64,000 nucleotides of DNA from contig NC_067207.1 in assembly GCF_026262505.1 (NCBI RefSeq), forward strand, positions 22,722,082 through 22,786,081, in the 5' to 3' direction. The notes under the pieces are model-generated. The model saw nothing but the letters and a program-made list of their open reading frames with translations, had not been told where the DNA came from and did not search any database. Positions within the stretch are counted from its first letter, which is position 1. Each line of letters begins with the position of its first letter. Source of the DNA: Trichomonas vaginalis G3 (Eukaryota; Parabasalia; Trichomonadida; Trichomonadidae). Position numbers and translations under genes: made by a program. Shown here piece after piece: positions 10,272 through 20,236 of this stretch.

Positions 10272-11870
10272 TTATGGCTGAAGGTGACCACTGAGATTCA
10301 TTCTTTTTCCATCTGGTATTGATTCATCTACCTGTTCACGGTTAGCAACTCTCATTGATGGCAATGCGTTGCTTAAGCTCATTAAGTAATCCACGATAAA
10401 TAACTTTTCTTTGATTTCCAGTCCATCCAAGTTATCTGTATAGAACTGAATGAGGGATATAGCGTCATCTTGGAACATCTTTTCACAGTTAAGTCCAAGA
10501 GCAGGTATGTATTGGTTAATAAATCTATACAAAGATTCCTCTGACGGACGTTCGAGGAGTGGATAAGTCAAGTTATCCTCATTGGAATAGATGTAGATGT
10601 TAGTGATATTAATTAATTTTGGTAATTTTTTGACAAAATTCTTTGTTATGTCAATATATGCGAAATCAATCATAGAAGTGATATTGGCTCTGATCTTCGT
10701 AGCAACGTTCGATATCAAATCCAATAATTCTTCACTTTCTTCTTTGAGATAAACAATAAACTTGAAATCGGTCGAGTTATTGTTAATGAATTCTTCATAG
10801 TTGTGTCCTACGATCTTGTTGATGTAAGGGAAGTACTGGCGAGTTGGAATAATTTCCGACTTAAATTCGGGCTGTTTATTTCCTTTGAGAACTTCTTTGA
10901 TTATGGAAACAGCGCAGCTAATCCATTCCTCGCCATATTTGACTCCAACAATTCGTTTCGTTGGGTAGTAAATGTTTTGTTTGTAATTGAATATGACTAA
11001 GTCGAGATAATCATTAAAATCATGATCAGAGAAGGATTCTACAAACGGGATTGTCGAATTCGTTATTATTCCGATCTTCTGATCTGGAAAATCTTTGAAT
11101 AATTTTTCGAATATGATACCGAGTGGGATTTTCTGATCAATCTTCTTACTGACAATACCAATTGTCAAGTTATCCGAATCCATGATATCGGATTCGCTGA
11201 ATACGTTGTTGTTTTTGGCAAAAGCGTATGGAAAATTGCTTAAATGTTTATCAAGCGGGACAATAACGCCATCTGAGTTCCTGTAAACAGCAAAATCATA
11301 ATTACTGCCAGCTATTTCGTCCATAACATTCGAACTGGCAAAAAGTAGATCACAGGGACCATATTCCTCTGTTATTTGATATAACAATGACTTGTATTGC
11401 TCTGAATCTGTATACTGACTGATCAAAGTATAGTTGAGATTGGATAAGAATAGTGGTAAATCTTTGACATCTGATACGACTTCATTTTTCTCACATGTTA
11501 ATGCTTCAAGCTGTTTCAATAACACATTTTGATCTTGTGGAATAGCAAGACGGGTGACTTCAAAGCCACTTTCCAATATAATAAGTAACGGATTCGGGAT
11601 ATTTCTATGTTTTTGATCTCCAAAATATGACTCGGATTTGATAAATGCAAGCGGAGTAGCAATGTGCAGCATAAAAGCGGCTGAAAATAGATTTTCTAAC
11701 TCTGTATTCCTCTGATTATGATCATAGTCTTTGATAACACATAATGCGACTTTTTTAAGCTTGAAAATGACCGATTTAAGATCAATTCCGTTAACGAAGT
11801 TGATAATAGGATGCTCTATGAGAGGAGGAGCTAGAAATTGAGAAAAGCAAATCAAAGTCAAGCAGAACAT
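10272..11870 (-). CDS. Secreted protein resembling a redox-inactive PDI/thioredoxin-repeat protein
   Basis: This is a 532-residue protein beginning MFCLTLICFSQFLA, a short hydrophobic leader of signal-peptide type. The body alternates beta strands and helices in blocks resembling thioredoxin folds (FAVYRNSDGVIVPLD, IGIITNSTIPFVESF, FKFIVYLKEESEELLD). These are the kinds of strand seen in the b domains of protein disulphide isomerases, but I see no CxxC active site. No KDEL-type tail is present. It would enter the secretory pathway; a chaperone-like role is inference. The start is the only ATG before the hydrophobic leader. Confidence in the gene is high and in the family low. Confidence 0.6.
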   Translation of the reverse strand: MFCLTLICFSQFLAPPLIEHPIINFVNGIDLKSVIFKLKKVALCVIKDYDHNQRNTELENLFSAAFMLHIATPLAFIKSESYFGDQKHRNIPNPLLIILESGFEVTRLAIPQDQNVLLKQLEALTCEKNEVVSDVKDLPLFLSNLNYTLISQYTDSEQYKSLLYQITEEYGPCDLLFASSNVMDEIAGSNYDFAVYRNSDGVIVPLDKHLSNFPYAFAKNNNVFSESDIMDSDNLTIGIVSKKIDQKIPLGIIFEKLFKDFPDQKIGIITNSTIPFVESFSDHDFNDYLDLVIFNYKQNIYYPTKRIVGVKYGEEWISCAVSIIKEVLKGNKQPEFKSEIIPTRQYFPYINKIVGHNYEEFINNNSTDFKFIVYLKEESEELLDLISNVATKIRANITSMIDFAYIDITKNFVKKLPKLINITNIYIYSNEDNLTYPLLERPSEESLYRFINQYIPALGLNCEKMFQDDAISLIQFYTDNLDGLEIKEKLFIVDYLMSLSNALPSMRVANREQVDESIPDGKRMNLSGHLQP

Positions 11871-12071
11871 AAAATTAATGTCAAATTATTCAGTGTAAAC
11901 AAATCAAAAAGATTGAAGAATCGTTCTCAAAATGGCATAATCATATTTACGTAGTTTTGTTTTTATCTAATTTTTGAATGCGATTTGAGTAAATTGAAAA
12001 ATCCAGCAGGTCTTTCCCCTAATAATCTAGGCAATCCAAATATACGAAGATTAAATTTCGGAAGATTTTCT

Positions 12072-12086
12072 AAAAATTTTGAATCG
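12072..12086 (+). repeat. 15-bp direct repeat, left flank of transposon
   Basis: AAAAATTTTGAATCG occurs here and again exactly at 15499-15513. It abuts both ends of the inverted repeats, as a target-site duplication would. Confidence 0.75.
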
Positions 12087-12663
12087 TGTTATAGACCGAA
12101 AATAGATTTTTTCGGTTTTCTCTTCAAATAATTGAAAGAATGATACTATTATAGGTTTATTATATTATATAGCATATAATCATGCTATAGCCGAAAATTA
12201 TAAGTTTTGAGAAGATTGAATATAACACAAATAAATTTGAATGTAAGTTAAATTGCTTGTTGTTTTTAATAGCTATTTAATGAGAAATCCAATATTGCAA
12301 AATTCAAATTGAATGATTGAAAGAACAGAAAAAGTCATTCTTTTCAATTTCGAATATGTTTCATTGTATTTATAATTATATGGCAAATAAGATATTTAAA
12401 CTTGATTTTTGAAGGAAAATTCACAAAATTGAATAAATTCAAATAATTTTTATTCAAAAATAAACTAGTTATTTGAGTTTAATACTAATTATCTATTCAA
12501 ACTACAAAGTTTGTAATTTAAAATATTTTGTGAGATCAGATTGAATTAATTCAAGGTTCTTTTCAATTAATATTAATGACCATATTACGCATTTTCGAAC
12601 ATTCTAAACCAAATATATAAAAATGGGAGACGAATGTTAAATTTGCTAGACATGGGGGAGTTG

Positions 12664-13150
12664 TCTGCAAAGTTTTAGCTCTTATCTCTAACAAAAAATT
12701 AATTTTTAAAAAAAAGACCGAATACGTTTCACAGCGAGAAAAAAATAAAAGGCAAGATAGAATTTTCTAGACATAAAGAAGTTGTTTACCGAGTTTTAGC
12801 TCTTATCTCTAACAAAAAATTAATTTTTAAAAAAAAGACCGAATACGTTTCACAGCGAGAAAAAAATAAAAGGCAAGATAGAATTTTCTAGACATAAAGA
12901 AGTTGTTTACCGAGTTTTAGCTCTTATCTCTAACAAAAAATTAATTTTTAAAAAAAAGACCGAATACGTTTCACAGCGAGAAAAAAATAAAAGGCAAGAT
13001 AGAATTTTCTAGACATAAAGAAGTTGTTTACCGAGTTTTAGCTCTTATCTCTAACAAAAAATTAATTTTTAAAAAAAAGACCGAATACGTTTCACAGCGA
13101 GAAAAAAATAAAAGGCAAGATAGAATTTTCTAGACATAAAGAAGTTGTCT
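12664..13150 (+). repeat. 121-bp tandem repeats in left TIR
   Basis: The phrase CTCTTATCTCTAAC recurs at 12679, 12800, 12921 and 13042, giving a period of exactly 121, and a degenerate fifth unit follows. The units are almost identical. Two inverted units lie at about 14716-14935, so the two ends differ in copy number. Confidence 0.9.
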
Positions 13151-13565
13151 ACCAAGTGTCAGCTGTTACTTCTTCTCAATACTGATATAAAATAAAAATC
13201 TTTATTATTTATTTAACCTTTATTGTTTCATTAAACTTCATTTATTTTATATTATAGTTTTATTCTTTTAGCTACTTGTAAAATAATCTAATTTTATATC
13301 ATCATTTTACCGGATTATTCTTCAGTACATCGATTGTGTATCTAAAATAATATCATTATCCTTATTCTGTTTTTTCCAAAATTCTTTTAAATATCTTTTT
13401 TGGTTAGATTACTTTATACTTTTTACTTTTATTTTTTAATTTCAAAAAAAAATTTGGTGATTGTTCTATTCTGTTACAATGTGCATTATCATATTCTAAT
13501 GAATTATTCATTACATACATTTAAAAAAAACTTGTTAAAAATGAAATTAAAAATTATGTTTATTA

Positions 13566-14264
13566 TTACGCTGTGAATGTGTCAACAGCGGTCATGCCTG
13601 TATCTGTATCCCATATTTGCCATAACCTTTCTGTATCTGCATTTGTGTATTTCGGTTTCAGCTGATACATTTGATTTGGCGTGTAATTTGTTCCAGTTAA
13701 TGGATTAATTGGGAGATCTTCATGCGGTGTGTTATTATTGTACTCCCAAATAAAGGCAGGAATAGCCTGAATGCTTTGGCAGCGCTCCAATGTCGGCCAG
13801 AATCTCTCAATCTTCCCATTTTGGTAGGGAGAATGAGAGTCTGTATGCCGCCATTGGACGCGCCAAAGATCAAGTAGATCTTGAAAGGCGCCCCTATTTT
13901 CTGAACCGTTGTCGGTCCAGAAACAATAAGGGGCGCCAAATTCAATGAAGGCGGAAGCCGCAACGTTCGCTGTCGTCGCTGCCAGCATATCTGGTATTTG
14001 TATACACGCTAGGACTTTGCGGCTAAAATCGTCGATTATGCCATAAATATACTGGCCACGAACACCCCTAAAATAATGAACATCTGCGTGCCAGATAAGA
14101 TTGGGTGAAAGCGCCCAATATCTTACTGCTGTTTCTGGCCCGGCATGCTCTAATCGCGTCTTGGTGAAATGATTTTCTTTGAAGTATCTGCGTACTTCTC
14201 TATAAGATACATCAATTTGTTGTAATTTCAAACGTTTCCATTGTTTTGTTTGACCACAGGGAAA
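13566..14264 (-). CDS. Transposase second part: integrase (rve) catalytic core
   Basis: About 233 codons are open in this frame. The core shows HADVHYFRG (first Asp), then FWTDNGSENRG (second Asp), then SPYQNGKIERFW (Glu), with 34 residues between the second Asp and the Glu, close to the DD35E arrangement. The Asp-bearing TDNGSE and the NGKIERFW motifs are typical of rve transposases and integrases. No ATG opens this frame before the core. It is most naturally read as a continuation of the upstream frame (14228-14539) after a -1 shift, since TKQWKRLKLQQ joins smoothly to the preceding part. It catalyses strand transfer of the element ends. Confidence 0.8.
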   Translation of the reverse strand, partial: FPCGQTKQWKRLKLQQIDVSYREVRRYFKENHFTKTRLEHAGPETAVRYWALSPNLIWHADVHYFRGVRGQYIYGIIDDFSRKVLACIQIPDMLAATTANVAASAFIEFGAPYCFWTDNGSENRGAFQDLLDLWRVQWRHTDSHSPYQNGKIERFWPTLERCQSIQAIPAFIWEYNNNTPHEDLPINPLTGTNYTPNQMYQLKPKYTNADTERLWQIWDTDTGMTAVDTFTA

Positions 14265-14539
14265 GGCCAGTGGTCATGTATCACAGCAAGAGCTTTGATT
14301 TGGTCGTAGGGATTGACCCTACGACCTTTCTTGCCTTTAGGCAATGGGATATTCTGTAAGCTAAATTGATTTTGTAAAAAAGATTTTGAAACATCTAAAT
14401 ATTTGAAATCATTTGATTGAAGGGTTGGGGCGATGGGAACATGGGTGCAAGCTTCTTCCCATGTCATTTTACCTTCTTCAATCTGATTGGAAATACCAAT
14501 TAGGTAAATTCGATCGACATACCCTTTGTAAGGATTCAT
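14228..14539 (-). CDS. Transposase first part: N-terminal region
   Basis: A 103-codon frame from the ATG at 14539 (MNPYKGYVDRIYL). It is helical and basic near its end (PKGKKGRRVNPYDQIKAL), as expected of a DNA-binding N-terminal domain. It stops with TGA just after entering the region where the integrase-core frame is open. The two frames overlap by about 37 bases, with TTTCCCT in the overlap. It may work alone, as OrfA does in IS3 elements, or be fused to the core by frameshifting. Confidence 0.65.
   Translation of the reverse strand: MNPYKGYVDRIYLIGISNQIEEGKMTWEEACTHVPIAPTLQSNDFKYLDVSKSFLQNQFSLQNIPLPKGKKGRRVNPYDQIKALAVIHDHWPFPVVKQNNGNV
14258..14264 (-). promoter_or_regulatory. Candidate -1 frameshift heptamer TTTCCCT
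   Basis: In the frame of the first part the heptamer reads T-TTC-CCT, an X-XXY-YYZ pattern in the correct phase for slippage into the integrase-core frame. A short stem could form downstream, but I did not verify one. A simple one-base mutation gives the same layout. Confidence 0.3.
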
Positions 14540-15513
14540 TCTAATGAAGTACGTTAACAATCAAAATATTCTATAAGTGTCTAGTATGGAATTCAAAAGA
14601 ATAAAGAAAATGGTAACGTAAATAAACGTATTATGAAATAATTTATAATTAAAATGAAAAAAAGAAAAAATAATAAGTAAAGTGACTGGAAATGAAAATT
14701 AAAATCAGTGTACAGTTTTATTTTTTTCTCGCTGTGAAACGTATTCGGTCTTTTTTTTTTAAAATTAATTTTTGTTAGAGATAAGAGCTAAAACTCGGTA
14801 AACAACTTCTTTATGTCTAGAAAATTCTATCTTGCCTTTTATTTTTTTCTCGCTGTGAAACGTATTCGGTCATTTTTTTAAAAATTAATTTTTTGTTAGA
14901 GATAAGAGCTAAAACTTTGCAGACAACTCCCCCATGTCTAGCAAATTTAACATTCGTCTCCCATTTTTATATTTGGTTTAGAATGTTCGAAAATGCGTAA
15001 TATGGTCATTAATATTAATTGAAAAGAACCTTGAATTAATTCAATCTGATCTCACAAAATATTTTAAATTACAAACTTTGTAGTTTGAATAGATAATTAG
15101 TATTAAACTCAAATAACTAGTTTATTTTTGAATAAAAATTATTTGAATTTATTCAATTTTGTGAATTTTCCTTCAAAAATCAAGTTTAAATATCTTATTT
15201 GCCATATAATTATAAATACAATGAAACATATTCGAAATTGAAAAGAATGACTTTTTCTGTTCTTTCAATCATTCAATTTGAATTTTGCAATATTGGATTT
15301 CTCATTAAATAGCTATTAAAAACAACAAGCAATTTAACTTACATTCAAATTTATTTGTGTTATATTCAATCTTCTCAAAACTTATAATTTTCGGCTATAG
15401 CATGATTATATGCTATATAATATAATAAACCTATAATAGTATCATTCTTTCAATTATTTGAAGAGAAAACCGAAAAAATCTATTTTCGGTCTATAACAAA
15501 AAATTTTGAATCG

Positions 15514-16189
15514 GCCAATATTCATATCGTTGCACATTTATAAACATGGAAAATTCTTTTATATTACACTTTTACCGACTTTTTGAGAAGAATGATAGAT
15601 TTTCTTTCTCGGAAAACCATCTGAAATCTGGAATACGATTTAGTATTATGACTTATACAGTGTGATTTAATAGTTTGTGTGTGTTTCGACTTTTTTTTCC
15701 GATAGGAAGATTTGGTTGAATTGTTTTTTATGAATTCAAATCAATTGATATATGAAATACCAAATTAATGTCAAAAACAAGCTTCCTTTTAAGCAATCTA
15801 ATGCATAAAATTGCCGAGTATACATCAATCAAAAAATGAGGTTTTTCTATGACTCAGATTGTTCTTTCTAAAAGTCGAATGTTCGAATATATATCTTATA
15901 CAGTATCGTGTCATCTCATTATTTCATATTACTTGAACTAGCTATAGTTTATAGATTTGAATAGAATTCGACTTTTCAGACGATAGATCTTATTTGGCCA
16001 TACAGTGGCCCCTTAAATCACTCGTATGAAAAAATAGTGATTTTCAACAGTTTAAGAAATGAAAACACATACTTACACAGAAGTGAATCATTTGCAATAA
16101 TAAAAATATGAAAAAATCAAGACAGTTCGATATAGTTTTCGTAATTTTACAAAAATAAACGTACAGTGTTTCAAAGATTGAAATAAAAA
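15514..16189. other. AT-rich intergenic region
   Basis: About 675 bases between the transposon and the next gene. No gene or structured repeat is seen. Confidence 0.5.
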
Positions 16190-16663
16190 ATGAACGTGCC
16201 TATTGAAGCTCCAATAGAAATTAAAAAGAAAATAGCGAAAAAGCTTCAAAAATCAGGCGCTCTGAAGCGGATAGAAAGAAAAATTAAATTAGGAATGATG
16301 GTTGCAGTAGAAGAAATCAAATCAGAACCGACAGAAAAAACTCATTTAGAAAGACTTCCATTTAAAGATGCAACTATCAATGAGATCAAAGGTTTACAGG
16401 CAATTTATAGTTATTTAGCGAAAAGGAATATGACATATACTCTTTCGACTCTTCTTGAAGAATCATGCGTTAAGCGACAAACAAATACTAATTACGATCT
16501 TCTAGAAGTCATAGAATCGGCAAATAAATTCAATAGCGATGAAGAAAAGTCGATCCAATCTGTAAAAAAGACATTATCTCAAAAACAATCCCCAAACGGA
16601 CAAAAATTACCGAAAAATAAGATACTGCCAAGTGATTATAGTGATGACTATGATGATTTGTAA
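16190..16663 (+). CDS. FOP/CEP20-like LisH protein, probable basal-body component
   Basis: This is a 157-residue protein. Residues ~8-45 (IKKKIAKKLQKSGALKRIER then MMVAVEEI) match the helical N-terminus of the FOP/FOPNL(CEP20)/OFD1 group, in which 'L..sG.l..i.a.lR..v..al' precedes a LisH motif. Residues ~65-90 (GLQAIYSYLAKRNMTYTLST) fit the LisH dimerisation motif. The tail is Ser/Lys-rich and ends in an acidic SDYSDDYDDL. Family members act at centrioles and basal bodies, which suits a flagellate. The start ATG follows an A-rich leader. Identification rests on motif spacing only. Confidence 0.5.
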   Translation: MNVPIEAPIEIKKKIAKKLQKSGALKRIERKIKLGMMVAVEEIKSEPTEKTHLERLPFKDATINEIKGLQAIYSYLAKRNMTYTLSTLLEESCVKRQTNTNYDLLEVIESANKFNSDEEKSIQSVKKTLSQKQSPNGQKLPKNKILPSDYSDDYDDL

Positions 16664-16901
16664 TATTTTTGAATATAATAATTTAATTAGTATATATCTG
16701 TTTATTAAAATATAGTGTTGCTTATGTATGTTAATATTCTAAGGGTTAATTTGATTTGTTATTGTAAATAATTTTTTGAATTGATGGAATGAGTTTCCTA
16801 TTAGAAAAATTCGCTTCCATATGGATATATATAGCCAATGTTTAAAATCTTCAGTTACTTGTCACTGCAATTCGATGAGAAATTAGGAAGAATCGATTTT
16901 C

Positions 16902-16916
16902 TTTTTGTCACTTTTT
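16902..16916 (+). promoter_or_regulatory. TGTCAC motif upstream of HEAT-like gene
   Basis: TTTTTGTCACTTTTT lies about 70 bases before the ATG at 16984. It matches the reverse form of the recurrent hexamer but is farther from the start than elsewhere. Confidence 0.25.
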
Positions 16917-16983
16917 ATGATGGAGAGCAAAAATTTATTTTGAATTTAAAATAATCGTCAGTAAATTTTTAGTGGTCAGGTAT

Positions 16984-19443
16984 ATGGATCCACAGGAACT
17001 TTACAACGAACTTAAGAACATATGCATTGCCCCACCAACAGATGTGAAAAAGAATCAACCAAAAGAAATAGATCCTGATAAAATGTGGACAGTCTTATTT
17101 TCGATTGCCCAGACTTCAATTCGTACTCTTGGCATGTACTATCCACTTTTACTAGGTTACATCCACAAACTCCCTCAATTTCTTGAAAAAAGCTGTCAAG
17201 TTGTCACTAATTTTATCAATGAATATTCAGACAATAGTAAATCATTCGATGAAAGAACAAAATTATGCGGACCATTAGCTCTTCTTGCACCTTTACTCTC
17301 TATTTCTAATCTTGTTAAGTTCTTTGATATAAGTGTTGATATTATGCACAATTATATCAATGAGAACCAAGATATCTCTCTAGAATTCATCGATGTCTTC
17401 GATGAAATCATGACAGAAGATTTACAGCCACAAGCAATCGCTGCAGTTTACAATCATCTTCATAAACTCATGGGAACAGAAAAAGCACCAGCAGCAATGT
17501 TCATTCTTGCACCTATATCATTCCCTCTACTCGAAGTTTCAGAAGGCGCTGATACTTTCGTAATAGAAACAGTTTTACAAACAATCAAGAAAGATCGCAT
17601 CAACCAAATCGTTTCATGCTTCCTTCTCGAATACTTAAGTGTTTACTTCGATAGTGTACACGAAGCAGCACCTCCTGCTGAAGTTCTTGCTAATGATTTA
17701 TTTCCATTGTTGACACAAGACGATTCTAAGGTCAGATACCGTGCGAGCAGGGCCTTTAAGTCACTTATACAAGAAGATCTTTTCCTTTCACCACCAATTG
17801 TCACTCTTTTCCTCAGTAGTTTCCCTAATTTCACAACAGACGCCCAAATCAACGTTTTCTTCAAGATTGTATCAACATTCATCTATCCAGAGGAAGAATA
17901 CGATGATTACGCCGACGACGAACCATCCCAAGAAGTTTCAATTCTCCAACCAATTCTAGATTTCGCCATGATGACCCTGAAATCATCCCAAAGTCCACTA
18001 GTTCGTGGCCACTGCCTAGATACACTTGCAGACCTCGAAGGAAGGGACACAATGTTCGTAGAAGATTGTTATCAAGAAGCATTACGTCATGCCGAACAAT
18101 TAGTTGCAGAAGGACACGTCGTAGCCTTTCCATGGCTCAGTTCCTATTTCGTGGCCATGTCAAAGGACTTCACTGCCGAGACAAAATCCACAATCATCAA
18201 GTATCTTCCAACATTAGTCAAAGCAATACATGATGAAAACGCCGGCCGCCTCAAAGACAGACTAAACCTTGCAGCCGACTTAGCTGTTATGGTTGGAGAT
18301 GGTTTTGCCGATGATTTGTGTCCTGAAATTGCAAATTACGCGATGAAATTCTTGAGTTCAGAGAACATCAAAGAAATGATGAATGCATGTGCAATATTCA
18401 TTGCTCTTCGGCCTAAACTCACTCCAAAGCTTGCGAACACAATATTCGAGATAGCAGCAAAGAGAGCAGAAGAAGTAATGTCGTCTGATGCATTGACAAC
18501 ATTAGTTCAAACAATGAGAAAAATTATGAAGAAATTTGACATCGACGATAAGCTTTCTGGCAGATTTACACAGAAGATCATGGAAGGACAGCTTGCAATA
18601 TTATACGGACAGCCACCACATCTTTCCAAACCTCCTGAGAAGTTCTTATTCCTTTATTTGGAAAGATATATCGTTAGAAACATCAAAAAAGCATCAGAAA
18701 TCTGTGCAAAACTCATAGAATGGATTGCAAAGGCTCCTTTCTCAGTAATCCCTATGATCCTTAGACCAATAGACGCTGGTCTTCAAGCAGGAGTTGTAAA
18801 TGAACAAATGGCAAGTATTTTGACAGGAATTTTGTCAGTTTTATTGCCACAATTGAATGCAAATGATATCGATGAATTGAGCGCTACTTGCAGGACATTG
18901 AAGAATGTCTACGAACAACACCCTGACGTTGTTGAACCTTGCGATCCTTTCTTCGAGCATTTGTCTGAAATTGTCTCAAATATTTCTGAAGAAGATGATA
19001 AAAGTGACGATAGAAATTATTATGGTGACATGAAATCACCAATTGTTTGTTTACCAGATATTGCTATGTTTGTTTTCACTGTATACACGAGCAGTGAAAC
19101 AACAAAGGTATTTCCAGAGTTACTCCAAAATATTTTGAAGCACATGCCATTCAGACCTGAAATAGAGGAAAACGAGGAGTTGATGGAATGCTTGTGCTCA
19201 ATGCTCGAAGAGGAAGACAGATTTAAATCTATCGTTGTACCGGCTCTTTCAATTTTCACTGAACTTCTTTTGCTTAAGAAGGCAGAGCTGGATGAATACG
19301 AGCTCGAGGAAGATACAGTGACAATGATGAAGGATACATTGAAGAGAATTGTTAAAACAGATAGCGATGTACAAAAACAATTGCAAAAATTATTCGGATC
19401 ATCAAGAGCAAAACTTAACAGATTCAATACACTTACTAGATAA
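16984..19443 (+). CDS. HEAT-repeat alpha-solenoid protein, importin-like
   Basis: About 819 residues from the ATG MDPQELYNELK. Repeating pairs of amphipathic helices run through the whole protein. Several units have HEAT-like R/D spacing (SKVRYRASRAFKSLIQED, SPLVRGHCLDTLADLEGRD). An acidic loop near residue ~300 (PEEEYDDYADDEPSQE) resembles the acidic insert of importin-beta-type karyopherins. A karyopherin role is therefore plausible, but phosphatase scaffolds and other HEAT proteins are not excluded. There is no membrane segment. The frame extends upstream only to a GTG at 16972. Confidence 0.65.
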   Translation: MDPQELYNELKNICIAPPTDVKKNQPKEIDPDKMWTVLFSIAQTSIRTLGMYYPLLLGYIHKLPQFLEKSCQVVTNFINEYSDNSKSFDERTKLCGPLALLAPLLSISNLVKFFDISVDIMHNYINENQDISLEFIDVFDEIMTEDLQPQAIAAVYNHLHKLMGTEKAPAAMFILAPISFPLLEVSEGADTFVIETVLQTIKKDRINQIVSCFLLEYLSVYFDSVHEAAPPAEVLANDLFPLLTQDDSKVRYRASRAFKSLIQEDLFLSPPIVTLFLSSFPNFTTDAQINVFFKIVSTFIYPEEEYDDYADDEPSQEVSILQPILDFAMMTLKSSQSPLVRGHCLDTLADLEGRDTMFVEDCYQEALRHAEQLVAEGHVVAFPWLSSYFVAMSKDFTAETKSTIIKYLPTLVKAIHDENAGRLKDRLNLAADLAVMVGDGFADDLCPEIANYAMKFLSSENIKEMMNACAIFIALRPKLTPKLANTIFEIAAKRAEEVMSSDALTTLVQTMRKIMKKFDIDDKLSGRFTQKIMEGQLAILYGQPPHLSKPPEKFLFLYLERYIVRNIKKASEICAKLIEWIAKAPFSVIPMILRPIDAGLQAGVVNEQMASILTGILSVLLPQLNANDIDELSATCRTLKNVYEQHPDVVEPCDPFFEHLSEIVSNISEEDDKSDDRNYYGDMKSPIVCLPDIAMFVFTVYTSSETTKVFPELLQNILKHMPFRPEIEENEELMECLCSMLEEEDRFKSIVVPALSIFTELLLLKKAELDEYELEEDTVTMMKDTLKRIVKTDSDVQKQLQKLFGSSRAKLNRFNTLTR

Positions 19444-20236
19444 GAAATATATATTTATATAGATATTTATATTTATTATTAAAATACCAGTTATAGATGT
19501 TATCTTTTTAAAATTATTAATTTTTTTATTCGAATTTTCTTCTAGTTTCGATTCAGTTAACACTATAACTAATAAATGTTGAACTATTAATTGAAGTTCA
19601 GTCATATTCTTAATTTTTTGTGATAAATTTCAGCATTTGAAATGATCTTTACTGCTATGAATCGTATTACATTGATCTATGAGTGAGTTTACATACGGAC
19701 GTTCATTTTCTTTTGATAATATCCTTATTTTATGGTTCGACAATATTATATTGTTTTGAGGATTTTTACGAGTGTTTAGAAAATAGACTCTGAATAACTT
19801 CACGTATTAGTTTCTCGCTTGGCGTTTATGATTGGAAATTATAACCTTAATTTGCTTATTCATCAAAACTTTTCAATTGATTCACATGGATTTAGCAATG
19901 AGTTTAATAGAAGAGTTACCATTGTGACTTAGAACTATCGGAGAAGACTATTCATTCGGACTTGGCAAATGGAGAATTTCAAAAAAAATAAAATCTTATT
20001 GTGTGATGAGTGTATGCTACAACTATCAAAATCATCAAACTCAAAAAAGAAAATTGAATAGTTTACATCATTCAAATCCGAATCAGAATTGATGTAGTTT
20101 ATTTCGAATACATTCATTTTTCACTATTATAAAGAACATTTCAAATAAAATGAGACTTGCGGTTAAACTTCAATGTCAAATCTGACACGAAAATTTCAAA
20201 CTTATCGGTTTCTCTGAAAAAAATCTATAATTCTTG
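19444..20236. other. AT-rich intergenic region; 3' part duplicated upstream of 27617
   Basis: About 790 bases without a gene. Roughly the last 200 bases resemble the sequence upstream of the second GH19 gene, sharing CTGAAAAA...ATCTATAATTCTTG and TGTCAAA...CTGAC blocks. The duplication that made the two genes therefore included their 5' flank. Confidence 0.6.

Larger units (their letters stand above)
12087..15498 (-). mobile_element. 3.4-kb DNA transposon with long TIRs and rve-type transposase
   Basis: The element runs from TGTTATAGACCG to its complement CGGTCTATAACA, so it has TG...CA ends. It is flanked by a 15-base direct repeat. Terminal inverted repeats are about 780 bases (12087-12869 and 14716-15498). 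They include internal 121-base tandem units, four on the left and two on the right. Between the repeats lies a minus-strand transposase with a retroviral-integrase (rve, DDE) core. The two-frame organisation and integrase core recall bacterial IS3/IS481 elements and the eukaryotic IS3EU group; a precise family needs a database search. The near-identity of the long repeats suggests recent movement or ongoing conversion. Confidence 0.85.

Noticed and set aside
16972..16983. GTG and other non-ATG upstream starts (also before 20237, 27617, 31572, 43010, 53109)
   Set aside because: Eukaryotic nuclear genes are expected to start at ATG; in each case an ATG lies a little downstream in good context.
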